64,000 nt of DNA, taken from contig NZ_AP023360.1 of NCBI RefSeq assembly GCF_018326265.1, forward strand, positions 5,489,501 through 5,553,500, written 5' to 3'. The stretch's first letter is position 1, and every line of letters starts with the position of its first letter. The notes beneath the pieces are model-generated. The model was not told the origin of the DNA. It saw only the letters and a list, made by a program, of their open reading frames with translations, and did no database searches. Both the position numbers and the translations under genes were made by a program. Positions 7,416 to 16,090 of this stretch are shown here, piece by piece. This DNA is from Catellatospora sp. IY07-71 (GTDB taxonomy: Bacteria; Actinomycetota; Actinomycetes; Mycobacteriales; Micromonosporaceae).

Positions 7416-10004
7416 TCAGGGCAGCAGCTCGACGTAACCGTCGCTGCCGTACACGCGGATCCGCTGCCCGTCGGCGATCAGCCGGGTCGCGTCCGCCACC
7501 CCGACGACGGCGGGGAGGCCGTACTCCCGCGCGATCACCGCGCCGTGTGTCATCAGCCCGCCCACCTCGGTCACCAGGCCGGTGACGGAGACGAAGAGGG
7601 GTGTCCAGCTCGGATCCGTGTGCGGCGTGACGAGGATGTCACCGGGTTCGAGATCAGCCTGAGCCAGGTCCAGGATGACGCGGGCCCGCCCCTCGACGGT
7701 CCCGGCGGAGACCGGCAGGCCGGCCAGCGCACCGGCCGGCACGTCGTCGCGCCGGTACGCCCCGGAGACGGCCTCACCGTCCGAGGTCAGCACCCGCGGC
7801 GGCCTGAGCGCCTGGTACGACCGGAACGCGTCCTTGCGCTCCTCGATGAGCCGCGCATCCACGCCGCCCGAACGCACGGCGTCGTGCAGCTCCTGGAACG
7901 TCAGGTAGAACGCGTCCTCCGCGTCGGGCAGCGCGCCCGACCGCACGAGCCGTTCGGCCTCTGCGACCAGGGCCTGCTTGTAGACGAAGTAGCGGCTGAC
8001 GATGTCGTACTTCGGGTACTCCCGATACCCGATGAAGGTCCGGACGCGGTCGATCATCCGCTTGGTCTCGCCGGCCTTCCGGTCCCCGTCCGGCAGGGCC
8101 CGCAGGCGTGACAGCACGTCCTGCTCCTTCTGCAGCGCCTGCTGCCGCCCCCGCTCGAAGCGCCGCGCGGCGGCGCCCGGCTCGAAGTTCCGGACGTTGT
8201 CGAGGATCGCCGGCACCAGCGTGGCCGGGCGCTCGCGCCAGCGCGGGCGGGTGATGTCGATCTCGCCGACGCAGCGCATGCCGTACCGGTCCAGGTATGC
8301 CTCGATGGCGTCGCGCGCGGCAGCCCCACCGGCGAGCTTCGGCAGCTCGTCCAGGAAGGCGTCGTCCACCCCGGTTTGAAGGAAGGCCACCACCGCCGGG
8401 TGCGGGCGGATCACGTCGGCGACGTCGAGCAGCGCCAGCCCCATCTCCGACGTGATGTTGCCGGGGGCGGACAGCGTGAGCGTGTCGGCCGCGTTCTTCT
8501 CGCCCAGCCACTCCTGCAGCCGGTCGTTGAGCCACCAGGTGGCCTCCATACCCGCCATGATCGCCTGCATGCTCAGCGGCTGGGCGAGGACGCGTTTGTG
8601 CTCCTGGACCGCCTCCAGCAGGAACTCGAACAGCGCCGGTCCGCTGTGGTCCGCGATGTCGCGCCGCAGCGCCGCCAGGGACGCCTGACTGCGCTCGATC
8701 AGCTCGGCGACGATGGCCGGATCCGTCTCGAGCGGGGCGGGCGCGCCACCGGGCGACGGACCGGCGGGACCGTCGTCAGGCAGCGTCGGGATGAAGTCGC
8801 CGCGCTCGAGTACGGTCTCCAGCGCGTCCCTGACCAGCGGATCGCCCTTGCCCATCAGCTCCAGCAGGGCGGCGCGGTTCGCGGGCGAGGCCAGGCGCCG
8901 GGCGACGTCGACGAACAGCCTCCCGCCCGCCTCGTGCATCGGCGCCATGGCCGTGAGCTGCCACATGGACAGCCCCAGCGGCTTCATCGCGTCGGTCATC
9001 ATCTGCTGGTGGCCCACGGACACATAGAGGTGATTCTCCTGGTCGTGCGCGGTGGGCACGGGGAACAGCGTGGTGACCGGCCGGCTCTGCACGATCTGGA
9101 AGCCGTCGCCGTCCAGGCACCATTCGATGTCCTGTGGACAGCCGAAATGCGCCTCGATCCGCCGTCCCAGCTGTACCAGCTGCACGACCTGGGCATGCGT
9201 CAGCGCCGGCTGCTCCTGCCGCTGCGGGTCGATCGCCACCTCCCGCGTCCCGCCGCCAGGCAGGGCGCTGACGGCACGCTGCTTGGCGGAGACCACCTCG
9301 GCGATCACCTCGCCGTCGCGCACCTTGAAGACGTCCGGGTTCACCAGGCCGGAGACCAGGGCCTCGCCCAGGCCGAACCCGGCGTCCACGGTGGCGACCT
9401 TCCGGTTGCCCGTGACCGGGTCGGCCGTGAACAGGATGCCGGACGCTTCGGGGAAGACCATCCGCTGCACGACCACGGCCATGTGCACCGTGCGGTGATC
9501 GATGCCGTTGCGCAGGCGGTACGTCACGGCCCGCTCGGTGAACAGCGACGCCCAGCACCGGCTGACGTGATCGAGGATCGCTTCCGGCCCGATCACGTTC
9601 AGATACGTGTCCTGCTGTCCGGCGAAGGACGCCGTCGGCAGGTCCTCCGCCGTCGCGCTGGACCGCACGGCGTAGGCCGCGTGCTCGCCGTGCCGGGCGA
9701 GCGCGCCGGTGATCGCCGCCGCCAGTTCGTCCGGGACGGCGATCCTTTCAACGGTCCGGCGGATCTCCGCGCTGAGCGTGCGGATCGACTCCCGGTCGTC
9801 CGGGTTCAGGCGCGACAGCCGGCCGAGCTGATCGCCGAGCGCCGGCGCCTGCGCCATGACCTGCCGGAACGCGTCCGTCGTCACGCAGAACCCGCCGGGC
9901 ACGCGGATGCCCTCGATCCGCGACAGCACGCCCAGGTGCGCGGCCTTGCCACCGACGACCGCCAGTTGCGTCCCGTCGACCTCTTGCAGCTCCAAGACAC
10001 CCAC
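7416..10004 (-). CDS. rph: Rifamycin-inactivating phosphotransferase
   Basis: 862-residue three-domain enzyme related to PEP synthase that inactivates rifamycins by ATP-dependent phosphorylation of the ansa chain. N-terminal ATP-grasp domain (about 1-310) with LAVVGGKAAHLG and the AVRSSATAEDLPTASFAGQ region; rifamycin-binding middle domain (about 320-750); C-terminal swivel domain with the phospho-histidine motif MTHGAVIAREYG (His at about 820). Length and the opening ELQEVDGTQLAVVGGK fit Rph rather than PEP synthase. GTG at 10004 is chosen because AGGGGG lies six bases upstream and it gives the usual Rph N-terminus. A perfect palindrome with the rifamycin-associated-element core is 56-80 bp upstream. 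Expected to be rifamycin-inducible. Confidence 0.92.
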   Translation of the reverse strand: MGVLELQEVDGTQLAVVGGKAAHLGVLSRIEGIRVPGGFCVTTDAFRQVMAQAPALGDQLGRLSRLNPDDRESIRTLSAEIRRTVERIAVPDELAAAITGALARHGEHAAYAVRSSATAEDLPTASFAGQQDTYLNVIGPEAILDHVSRCWASLFTERAVTYRLRNGIDHRTVHMAVVVQRMVFPEASGILFTADPVTGNRKVATVDAGFGLGEALVSGLVNPDVFKVRDGEVIAEVVSAKQRAVSALPGGGTREVAIDPQRQEQPALTHAQVVQLVQLGRRIEAHFGCPQDIEWCLDGDGFQIVQSRPVTTLFPVPTAHDQENHLYVSVGHQQMMTDAMKPLGLSMWQLTAMAPMHEAGGRLFVDVARRLASPANRAALLELMGKGDPLVRDALETVLERGDFIPTLPDDGPAGPSPGGAPAPLETDPAIVAELIERSQASLAALRRDIADHSGPALFEFLLEAVQEHKRVLAQPLSMQAIMAGMEATWWLNDRLQEWLGEKNAADTLTLSAPGNITSEMGLALLDVADVIRPHPAVVAFLQTGVDDAFLDELPKLAGGAAARDAIEAYLDRYGMRCVGEIDITRPRWRERPATLVPAILDNVRNFEPGAAARRFERGRQQALQKEQDVLSRLRALPDGDRKAGETKRMIDRVRTFIGYREYPKYDIVSRYFVYKQALVAEAERLVRSGALPDAEDAFYLTFQELHDAVRSGGVDARLIEERKDAFRSYQALRPPRVLTSDGEAVSGAYRRDDVPAGALAGLPVSAGTVEGRARVILDLAQADLEPGDILVTPHTDPSWTPLFVSVTGLVTEVGGLMTHGAVIAREYGLPAVVGVADATRLIADGQRIRVYGSDGYVELLP

Positions 10005-10059
10005 GTCGTGCCCCCTGTCCTCGTCGGCGCCGGGTCCGGCCGCCGATTCTGCGGCAAGA

Positions 10060-10084
10060 CCGGGGTCTTGCCGCAAGACCCCGG
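10060..10084 (-). promoter_or_regulatory. Rifamycin-associated element (RAE)-like palindrome upstream of rph
   Basis: Perfect 25-bp inverted repeat: arms CCGGGGTCTTGC and GCAAGACCCCGG around one central base. On the rph strand the centre reads CTTGCGGCAAG, the core I recall for the rifamycin-associated element found upstream of rifamycin-inactivating genes. An extra half-like TGCGGCAAGAC overlaps its downstream flank (10050-10060). On the rph strand the AT-rich TAACGTATAG sits just upstream of it (10099-10090) and may be the -10, which would put the element at or just after the transcription start. Confidence 0.8.
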
Positions 10085-10157
10085 GTGCGCTATACGTTAG
10101 AAGTGGCAGGCAGCGTTCTTCCTGCCTCTTCTTCTGTCGTCGCCGCGTGGCGGGCGC

Positions 10158-10591
10158 TCAGTCGAGACAGAACTCGTTGCCCTCGACGTCCTGCATCAGC
10201 AGGCACGACTCGTTGTACTCATCGGCACGCCACAGGTGCACGCGCGTCGCGCCGAGCGCGACCAGCCGGGCGCATTCGGCCTCCAGCGCGGCCACGCGCT
10301 CCTCACCCTTGAGTCCGGTGCCGACCCGCACGTCGAGATGCACCCGGTTCTTGACGACCTTGCCCTCCGGCACGCGCTGGAAGTACATCCGCGGGCCCGC
10401 CCCGAGGGATCCATGGCGACGGCCCCGGCACCCTGGCGCTCAGGCGGCAGCGTGCGTTCGTAGTCGTCCCACGTGGCGAAGCCCTCCGGCGGCGCCGGGA
10501 CGACGTACCCCAGCACCTCGCACCAGAAGCGGGCGACGCGCCCAGGCTCTGCGCAGTCGAAGGTGACCTGAACCTGCTTGATCGACTTCAT
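10158..10591 (-). pseudogene. VOC-family (glyoxalase-like) protein, single-base frameshift
   Basis: Two overlapping reading frames together make one VOC/glyoxalase-fold protein of about 144 residues: the N-terminal half (from ATG 10591, opening MKSIKQVQVTFDCAEPGRVA) runs to AMDPSG, and the C-terminal half continues as PRMYFQRVPEGK and ends VEGNEFCLD at 10158. The frames separate at the C-run 10400-10403 (GGGG on the coding strand); adding one G restores DPSGAGPRMYF, the expected family sequence. Either a real inactivating deletion or a homopolymer sequencing error. If intact, a small metal- or drug-binding VOC protein, perhaps in bleomycin-type binding or ring chemistry. It lies just upstream of rph on the same strand. 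Confidence 0.75.
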
Positions 10592-10640
10592 CACCACACC
10601 ATAGAGGCAAGACCTTCATCGTTCCCGCGGCCCGCTGCTC

Positions 10641-10670
10641 GCGGCGGGAGCGCGGACACGCTCCCGCCGC
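10641..10670 (-). terminator. Hairpin terminator after the M23 peptidase gene
   Basis: Perfect 12-bp stem (GCGGCGGGAGCG / CGCTCCCGCCGC) with a 6-nt loop, starting 8 bp past the stop codon of the peptidase gene at 10678. Confidence 0.7.
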
Positions 10671-10677
10671 ATGGGCG

Positions 10678-12012
10678 TCAGCCGGCGAGGGCGATGTCGG
10701 TGACCTGGCCGCCGCCCGCCATCGTCAGCCACGAGGTGTACGGACCCTGCTTGGCGTAGTAGCTGCCGCTGCCGATGAACCCGAACCAGTCCTGGCCGTT
10801 GACGGCGACGTCGCGCACCTGCCCGCCGGTGGCCAGCGCCAGCCATTCGGCGTACAGCCCGGCCTTGGCGTAGAAGTCGCCCGACTGGATCCAGCCGATC
10901 CAGTTCCCGGCGAGCACCACCTTGGTCGCGCCACCGGCGTTGACCGCCCGCCACGATGCGTACGGGCCGTCCTTGGCGTTCAGGATCCCCGCCGCGTTGA
11001 CGAACGCGAACCGCTCGCCGCTGATCGCGATGTCGCGCACCTGCCCGCCGCCGGCCATGGTCAGCCAGCCGCCGAAGATGCCCTGCTTGGCCAGGAAGTC
11101 GCCGCCCTGGATCAGCCCGATCCAGTCGCCGTTCAGCTCCACCCGGGTCGCGCCACCGGCGTTGATCGCCTGCCAGGCCGCGTACGGCCCGTCCTTGACG
11201 TACGCGACGCCCGCCGTGTTGACGAACGCGAACCGGTCGCCGCTGATGGCGATGTCGCGCACCTGCCCGCCGCCGGCCATGGTGAGCCAGCCGCCGTAGA
11301 CGCCGTCCTTGGCGTAGAAGCTGCCGCCCTGGATCCAGCCGATCCAGTTGCCGCCGAGCACCGCCTTGGTGGCGCCGCCCGCGTTGACCGCCTGCCAGGA
11401 GGCGTACGCGCCGTCCTTGACGTGCAGCACGCCCGCCGCGTTCACGAAGGCGAAGCGTTCGGCGACGGCACCCGCGGCGGGCAGGTCGGCGAACGGCAGG
11501 TTGATCGCCGAGCCCTTGGTGACCGTGCCGCCGCACGTGTACGCCGGGCTGATGCCGTAGACGGCGTTGTTGCGCCAGATCTCGAAGTGCAGGTGCGGGC
11601 CGGTGGAGTTGCCGGTGCTGCCGACGTACCCGAGCAGCTGGCCCTGGCTCACCGCCTGCCCGGCGCCGACCGACGGCGCCTGCACCAGGTGCAGGTATCG
11701 GGTGACGTAGCCCGCGGCGTGGGAGACGGTGACGGTGTTGCCGCCGCCGGAGGTCCACCCGGCGAACGTCACCGTGCCGGGATAGGCCGCGCCGATCGCC
11801 TTTCCGCTGTTGGCGGCGATGTCGACGCCGTAGTGGTCACTGTCGGTGCTGCCGCAGCGGTTGGACAGCACGCCGGTGACGACGCCGTCCACCGGCTGGA
11901 TCATCGCGCCGGTCTGCGCGGCCGCGGGCTGCGCCGGGACGAGCACCAGCGTGCCCCACAGCGCCGTGACCGCGAGGGTCCACCAGGTTCTCTTCGCCGC
12001 TCGACCTGTCAT
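10678..12012 (-). CDS. Secreted M23 (LytM) peptidase with ~75-residue repeats
   Basis: Exported 444-residue protein. Signal peptide about 1-32 (TWWTLAVTALWGTLVLV core, AAAQ end). The M23 metallopeptidase domain (about 38-165) has the zinc motifs HYGVDIAA and, near residue 143, GPHLHFE; this family cleaves peptidoglycan cross-bridges. The rest (about 180-444) is three full units plus a partial unit of a 74-75 residue repeat beginning ERFAFVNAAG and containing ASWQAVNAGGAT, GNWIGWIQGG, FYAKDG and GGWLTMAGGGQVRDIA; the DNA repeats too. The repeats look like a beta-propeller or binding module of FG-GAP/tachylectin kind, probably anchoring the enzyme to wall polysaccharide. GGAAGGAG lies ten bases before the ATG. 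Confidence 0.88.
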   Translation of the reverse strand: MTGRAAKRTWWTLAVTALWGTLVLVPAQPAAAQTGAMIQPVDGVVTGVLSNRCGSTDSDHYGVDIAANSGKAIGAAYPGTVTFAGWTSGGGNTVTVSHAAGYVTRYLHLVQAPSVGAGQAVSQGQLLGYVGSTGNSTGPHLHFEIWRNNAVYGISPAYTCGGTVTKGSAINLPFADLPAAGAVAERFAFVNAAGVLHVKDGAYASWQAVNAGGATKAVLGGNWIGWIQGGSFYAKDGVYGGWLTMAGGGQVRDIAISGDRFAFVNTAGVAYVKDGPYAAWQAINAGGATRVELNGDWIGLIQGGDFLAKQGIFGGWLTMAGGGQVRDIAISGERFAFVNAAGILNAKDGPYASWRAVNAGGATKVVLAGNWIGWIQSGDFYAKAGLYAEWLALATGGQVRDVAVNGQDWFGFIGSGSYYAKQGPYTSWLTMAGGGQVTDIALAG

Positions 12013-12270
12013 CGACCGTCATCTCCTTCCGGGGGTGTGGCCGGAGAAGTTAGCAACAGCCGCGTACAGGGCGTGTACATGTCGGGATAGGAGCTGGTCA
12101 CACGCGGCTTGGCGCGGGAGGTGCACGCGGCGGGCCCCGCGGCTCCTGCTGTTCGGCGACATCGCGCCAGAGCGCCGCCCGGCGGGAGGCACGCGGATCG
12201 TGAAGATCGTTCGCGGGTGGGTTACTGTTGCCAGCCGGCGAGCTGGTCAACGGCGTACGGAGAGATCGTG

Positions 12271-12828
12271 ATGGCGACAGTGCAGTCTGAGTCCACCGCC
12301 CCCGGGCGCCGCGCCTCGCGGCAGTTCGCGGTCGTGCTCGCCCTGGCCGCGGTGCTGGTGGTGGTGGACCAGCTGACCAAGTGGTGGGCGGAGGCCGCGC
12401 TGACCGGCCGGGCGCCGATCGCGGTCATCGGCGAGCTGATCCAGCTGCGGCTGACCTACAACCCGGGAGCCGCGTTCTCCATCGGCACCGAGTACACCTG
12501 GGTGCTGACGCTGTTCGCGGCGGCGACGGTCGCGGTGATCACCTTCGTCGCCCGGCGGGTGCGGTCGCGGGCCTGGGCGGTGGGGCTGGGCCTGGTGCTC
12601 GGCGGGGCGACCACCCACCTGCTGGACCGGCTGCTGCGGGAGCCGGGTTTCGCGCGCGGCCACGTGGTGGACTTCATCGACTACGGCCCGTTCGTGGGCA
12701 ACGTCGCGGACATCGCGCTGGTGCTGGGCGTGGCCCTGACCATGGTGCTCAGCCTGCGCGACATCCCGATGAGCGGACCCGCCGCCGAGCCGGAGACCAC
12801 GCCTGATCAACCGGCCGTGACGCCGTAG
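12271..12828 (+). CDS. lspA: Lipoprotein signal peptidase II
   Basis: Integral membrane aspartyl protease (185 aa) that removes the signal peptide from diacylglyceryl-prolipoproteins. Four transmembrane segments are evident, with family motifs VDQLTKWWA (32-40), YNPGAAFS (63-70), THLLDRLL (115-122), and the catalytic aspartates in VVDFIDYG (D134) and NVADIAL (D147). ATG at 12271 has GGAG eight bases upstream; an upstream in-frame extension is rejected. It stands alone, away from the ileS/rluD neighbourhood often seen for lspA in actinomycetes, so it may be a second copy in this genome. Confidence 0.9.
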   Translation: MATVQSESTAPGRRASRQFAVVLALAAVLVVVDQLTKWWAEAALTGRAPIAVIGELIQLRLTYNPGAAFSIGTEYTWVLTLFAAATVAVITFVARRVRSRAWAVGLGLVLGGATTHLLDRLLREPGFARGHVVDFIDYGPFVGNVADIALVLGVALTMVLSLRDIPMSGPAAEPETTPDQPAVTP

Positions 12829-13147
12829 CACCGCATGCTCGACCGATCCGGCCGTCGTCGGTGGCGGTGCTGCTGATCGACGGTCCTGGGCGAAGCGGTC
12901 GCCCGGGGCTATGGGCTGACCGACCCCACCGGTCGGCGCCTGCGGTCCCACCGGTGGGTCCGCCCCGCCGATCCCTGCTGACCGGCTGACCCGAGGCCGC
13001 CACGCCACATCGGAGTAAGGCCGGGGGGTGAGCACACCGCTCGCCGGGGCCGGGCGCGGACACCATCCGCACCGGGCCCCGGCCCGTCCTGCTGGGTGGG
13101 CGCTCCGTTGCGGCATCGACGATCACGCCATAGCTTCGACTGCGGCC
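12829..13147. promoter_or_regulatory. 319-bp intergenic region before the SARP gene
   Basis: No gene seen. Contains a repeated CCCACCGGT (12925-12933 and 12947-12955), the second copy inside a perfect 12-bp palindrome CCCACCGGTGGG (12947-12958), a possible regulator site. A TAGCTT at 13131-13136, eleven bases before the SARP start codon, may be its -10 element. Confidence 0.3.
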
Positions 13148-15934
13148 ATGACGGATGTGCGTATTCAGGTGCTCGGCCCGGTCGGCGCCTGGCGCGGCGG
13201 GGAGCCGCTCGACGTCGGCCCGGCCGGTCAGCGCGCCGTGTTCGGGCTGCTGGCGTTGCACTGCGGTCAGCTGCTACGACGCGATGACCTCGTCGCGGGG
13301 CTGTGGCCGGACCGGCCGCCGCCGCCGAGCGCGGCCAACGTGATTCAGACCTACGTGCTGCGGCTGCGCCGGCTGCTGGAGCCCGGCAGGCCCGCCCGCG
13401 CCGCGAGCACGGTGCTCCGCAAGGCCGGCGACGGCTACCGCCTGTGCCTGCCCACCACCGCCGTGGACCTGCTGCGCTTCCGCGATCACGTCACCACCGC
13501 CGTATCGGCGCAGCAGCTCGGCCGGTGGGACGACGCCGCGGCGGCGCTGGCCGAGGCGCTGCGGCAGTGGCAGGGCGCGCCGCTGGCGGACGTCCCGGTG
13601 CTCGCCGAGCATCCCGGCGTCGCCGCGCTGACCGCCGAGCGGCAGGAGGCGCTGGCCCGCTACGGCGAGCTGGCGGTCGCCGCGGGCCGCCCCGCCGACG
13701 GGCTGCCCGCGCTGGAGGAGGCGGTGGCCGGGCAGCCGCTGAACGAGGCATGGCACGCGCGGCTCATGGTCGCGTACCAGGCTGCGGGCCGGCGCGGCCA
13801 GGCGTTCGCCACCTACCACGACATACGCCGGCGGCTGGCCGAGGAACTCGGCGTCGACCCCGGTGCCGAGCTCGCCGCCGCGCACGCCGCGCTGCTGCAC
13901 GCCGAGCAGGCGCCGCACAGCGCGGCCACGGTCCCGGCGCAGCTGCCCGCCGACGCCCACGCCTTCACCGGCCGCGCGGCGGAGCTGGCGCACCTCGACC
14001 GGCTGCTGGATTCACCGGCCGCCGTATCCGCGATCGTCGTGTCCGGGGCGCCGGGGGTGGGCAAGACCGCGCTCGCGGTGCACTGGGCGCACCGGATCGC
14101 GTCCCGGTTCCCCGACGGCCAGCTCCACCTGAACCTGCGCGGGTTCGATCCCGGCGGCGTCGCCATGGCACCGGCCGACGCGGTCCGCCGTGCGCTGGAC
14201 GCGCTGGGCGTGGCCGCCGAGCAGCTGCCGGCCACGGCCGACGCCCAGGCCGCGCAGTACCGCAGCGTGGTCGCCGGGCGCCGCATGCTGATCGTGCTGG
14301 ACAACGCCCGCGACCCGGCACACGTGCGGCCGCTGCTGCCCGGCACGCCGGGCTGCCTGCTGCTGGTCACCTCCCGCGACCAGCTCGCCGGGCTGGTGGC
14401 GGCCGACGGCGCGTACCCGCTCCCGCTCGAACCGCTCGCCCCGGCAGACGCCCGGCTGCTGCTGACCCGGCGGGTGGGCGCCGCACGGCTGGCCGCCGAG
14501 CCGGCCGCCGTGGCCGAGATGCTCGACCGCTGCGGAGGGCTGCCGCTGGCCCTGGTGATCCTCGCGGCCCGGGCGGCGCTGAACCGCCGCCTGCCGCTGG
14601 CTGCCGTCGCGGGGGAGCTGCGCGGCGACGGCCGGCTCGACGCGCTCACGACCGGCGAGCCGGAGACCGACCTGCGGGCCGTGTTCTCGTGGTCCTACCA
14701 CGCCCTGGCCCCGCCGTCGGGGCGGCTGTTCCGGCTGCTCGGGCTGCACCCGGGGCCGGAGGTGACGGCACCGGCCGCGGCGAGCCTGCTGGCCTCCACG
14801 GTCACCGAGGCCAGGAGGCAGCTCGCCGAGCTGGTGCGGGCGGGCCTGGCGGGGGAGCCCGTGCCTGGCCGGTACGCGCTGCACGATCTCGTACGCGCCT
14901 ACGCCGCCGAGGTCGCCCGGATCGAACCCGCCCGCGGCCGCCGCGCCGCCGAGCTGCGGATGCTCGACCACTACCTGCACACGGCGTACGCCGCCGAGCA
15001 GCTCACCCAACCGCGGCCGGACGATCCGCTGACCGAGCCCTCGCCGGCGGCCGTCGTCAAAGCCGAGGTCGCCGACGCCGGGCAGGCGCTGGCCTGGCTG
15101 GAAGCCGAGCGGGCGGTGCTCGTCGCAGCCGTCGAGCGAGCCGCCACCGTGTCGCCCGGCCGCGCGTGGCGGCTGGCCCGGACCCTGGCGACCTATCTGG
15201 ACCGCCGGGGCCACTGGGCCGACCTGGCCACGGTCCAGCAGCTCGCCGTGGCGGCGGCCCGGCAGGACGGCGTGCCCCGGGCGCGGGCCGTGGCGCACCG
15301 GTCCCTCGCCCGCGCTTACATCCGGCTGCGCCGCATGGACGAGGCGCAGGCCGAACTGCGGCAGGCAGGCGTCCTCTACCGGGAGGCGGGTGACCTGACC
15401 GGGCAGAGCCGGGTCGAGCTGGACCTGTCGCTGATGTGGGAGCGGCGCGGCGGGTTCGGGCAGGCGCTGGACCACGCCCGGCGCGGCCTGGAGATCCTGC
15501 TCTCCGCCGGTGACGCGCACGGTGTGGCGCGTGCCCGCAACGCGGTCGGCTGGTGCCACGCGCTGCAGGGAGACCAGGTGGCGGCGCTGGAGCACTGCCG
15601 GGCGGCGCTGGCCGGGCTGGAGGAGCTGGGCGACCGCAGCGGCATCGCCTCGACGCTGGACAGCATCGGGTACGCCCACCACCACCTGGGCGAGCACGAC
15701 CGGGCCGCGGCAGCGTTCCGGCAGGCCCTCGGCATCTACCGCGAGCTCGGCGACGGTCACCTCGAAGGGCTCGTGCTCAGCCACCTCGGCGACGCCCTCG
15801 CCGCCGCCGGTGACGACGGCGCCGCCCGCACGGTATGGCGGCAGGCGCTGGCACTGCTCGATCATCTCGATCCGCCCGAGGCGGCGCAGGTCCGGGCACG
15901 GCTGGCCGGCGACCGCGTCGTCGCGCGGCGCTGA
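13148..15934 (+). CDS. SARP/AfsR-family transcriptional regulator
   Basis: 928-residue pathway-type regulator. Domains in order: OmpR-like winged helix (about 1-95, opening RIQVLGPVGAWRGG and containing RRDDLVAGLW); bacterial transcriptional activation domain BTAD (about 96-240); NB-ARC ATPase (about 275-540) with Walker A SGAPGVGKTAL near 298 and LIVLDNARDP as Walker B; TPR-rich C-terminus (about 680-928). This is the AfsR layout. SARPs bind 11-bp phased direct repeats overlapping a -35 region; exactly such repeats begin 25 bp after this gene's stop. No good ribosome-binding site precedes ATG 13148; a near-leaderless start is possible. Confidence 0.92.
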   Translation: MTDVRIQVLGPVGAWRGGEPLDVGPAGQRAVFGLLALHCGQLLRRDDLVAGLWPDRPPPPSAANVIQTYVLRLRRLLEPGRPARAASTVLRKAGDGYRLCLPTTAVDLLRFRDHVTTAVSAQQLGRWDDAAAALAEALRQWQGAPLADVPVLAEHPGVAALTAERQEALARYGELAVAAGRPADGLPALEEAVAGQPLNEAWHARLMVAYQAAGRRGQAFATYHDIRRRLAEELGVDPGAELAAAHAALLHAEQAPHSAATVPAQLPADAHAFTGRAAELAHLDRLLDSPAAVSAIVVSGAPGVGKTALAVHWAHRIASRFPDGQLHLNLRGFDPGGVAMAPADAVRRALDALGVAAEQLPATADAQAAQYRSVVAGRRMLIVLDNARDPAHVRPLLPGTPGCLLLVTSRDQLAGLVAADGAYPLPLEPLAPADARLLLTRRVGAARLAAEPAAVAEMLDRCGGLPLALVILAARAALNRRLPLAAVAGELRGDGRLDALTTGEPETDLRAVFSWSYHALAPPSGRLFRLLGLHPGPEVTAPAAASLLASTVTEARRQLAELVRAGLAGEPVPGRYALHDLVRAYAAEVARIEPARGRRAAELRMLDHYLHTAYAAEQLTQPRPDDPLTEPSPAAVVKAEVADAGQALAWLEAERAVLVAAVERAATVSPGRAWRLARTLATYLDRRGHWADLATVQQLAVAAARQDGVPRARAVAHRSLARAYIRLRRMDEAQAELRQAGVLYREAGDLTGQSRVELDLSLMWERRGGFGQALDHARRGLEILLSAGDAHGVARARNAVGWCHALQGDQVAALEHCRAALAGLEELGDRSGIASTLDSIGYAHHHLGEHDRAAAAFRQALGIYRELGDGHLEGLVLSHLGDALAAAGDDGAARTVWRQALALLDHLDPPEAAQVRARLAGDRVVARR

Positions 15935-15958
15935 CCGCCGGGGCCGGTGGCCTGCGGC

Positions 15959-15991
15959 GTCCAGTCGCGGTCCAGTCGCGGTCCAGTCGGG
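15959..15991 (+). promoter_or_regulatory. Three 11-bp direct repeats, candidate SARP operator/promoter
   Basis: Three contiguous 11-bp units: GTCCAGTCGCG, GTCCAGTCGCG, GTCCAGTCGGG. Five bases after the last unit is CAGGAT (15997-16002), a fair actinobacterial -10. The repeat period and the placement of the last unit over the -35 region match how SARPs bind. The promoter would read into the secreted-protein gene at 16091. Confidence 0.6.
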
Positions 15992-16090
15992 GCTGCCAGG
16001 ATCGGGACTCGACCGGCATCGCCGTGCGGGAGCAGCTCCCGGCCGGGCCGCGGCTGTGCTTTCCCTCCGGACATGCAGAGGAGAGCATCG

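Noticed and set aside
8376..10100. Long open frame antisense to rph
   Set aside because: Same GC-skew shadow effect; no recognisable motif and no ribosome-binding site.
12013..12270. Possible c-di-AMP (ydaO) riboswitch upstream of the M23 peptidase
   Set aside because: Such switches precede wall hydrolases in actinomycetes, but the conserved GGGGGAACC-type elements are absent on the peptidase strand.
12749..13261. Open frame on the minus strand between lspA and the SARP gene
   Set aside because: Overlaps two well-supported genes, has low-complexity Arg/Gly/Pro content and no family features.
14136..14150. GGTTCGATCCC resembling a tRNA T-loop
   Set aside because: Lies inside the SARP coding frame, and no cloverleaf arms can be built around it.
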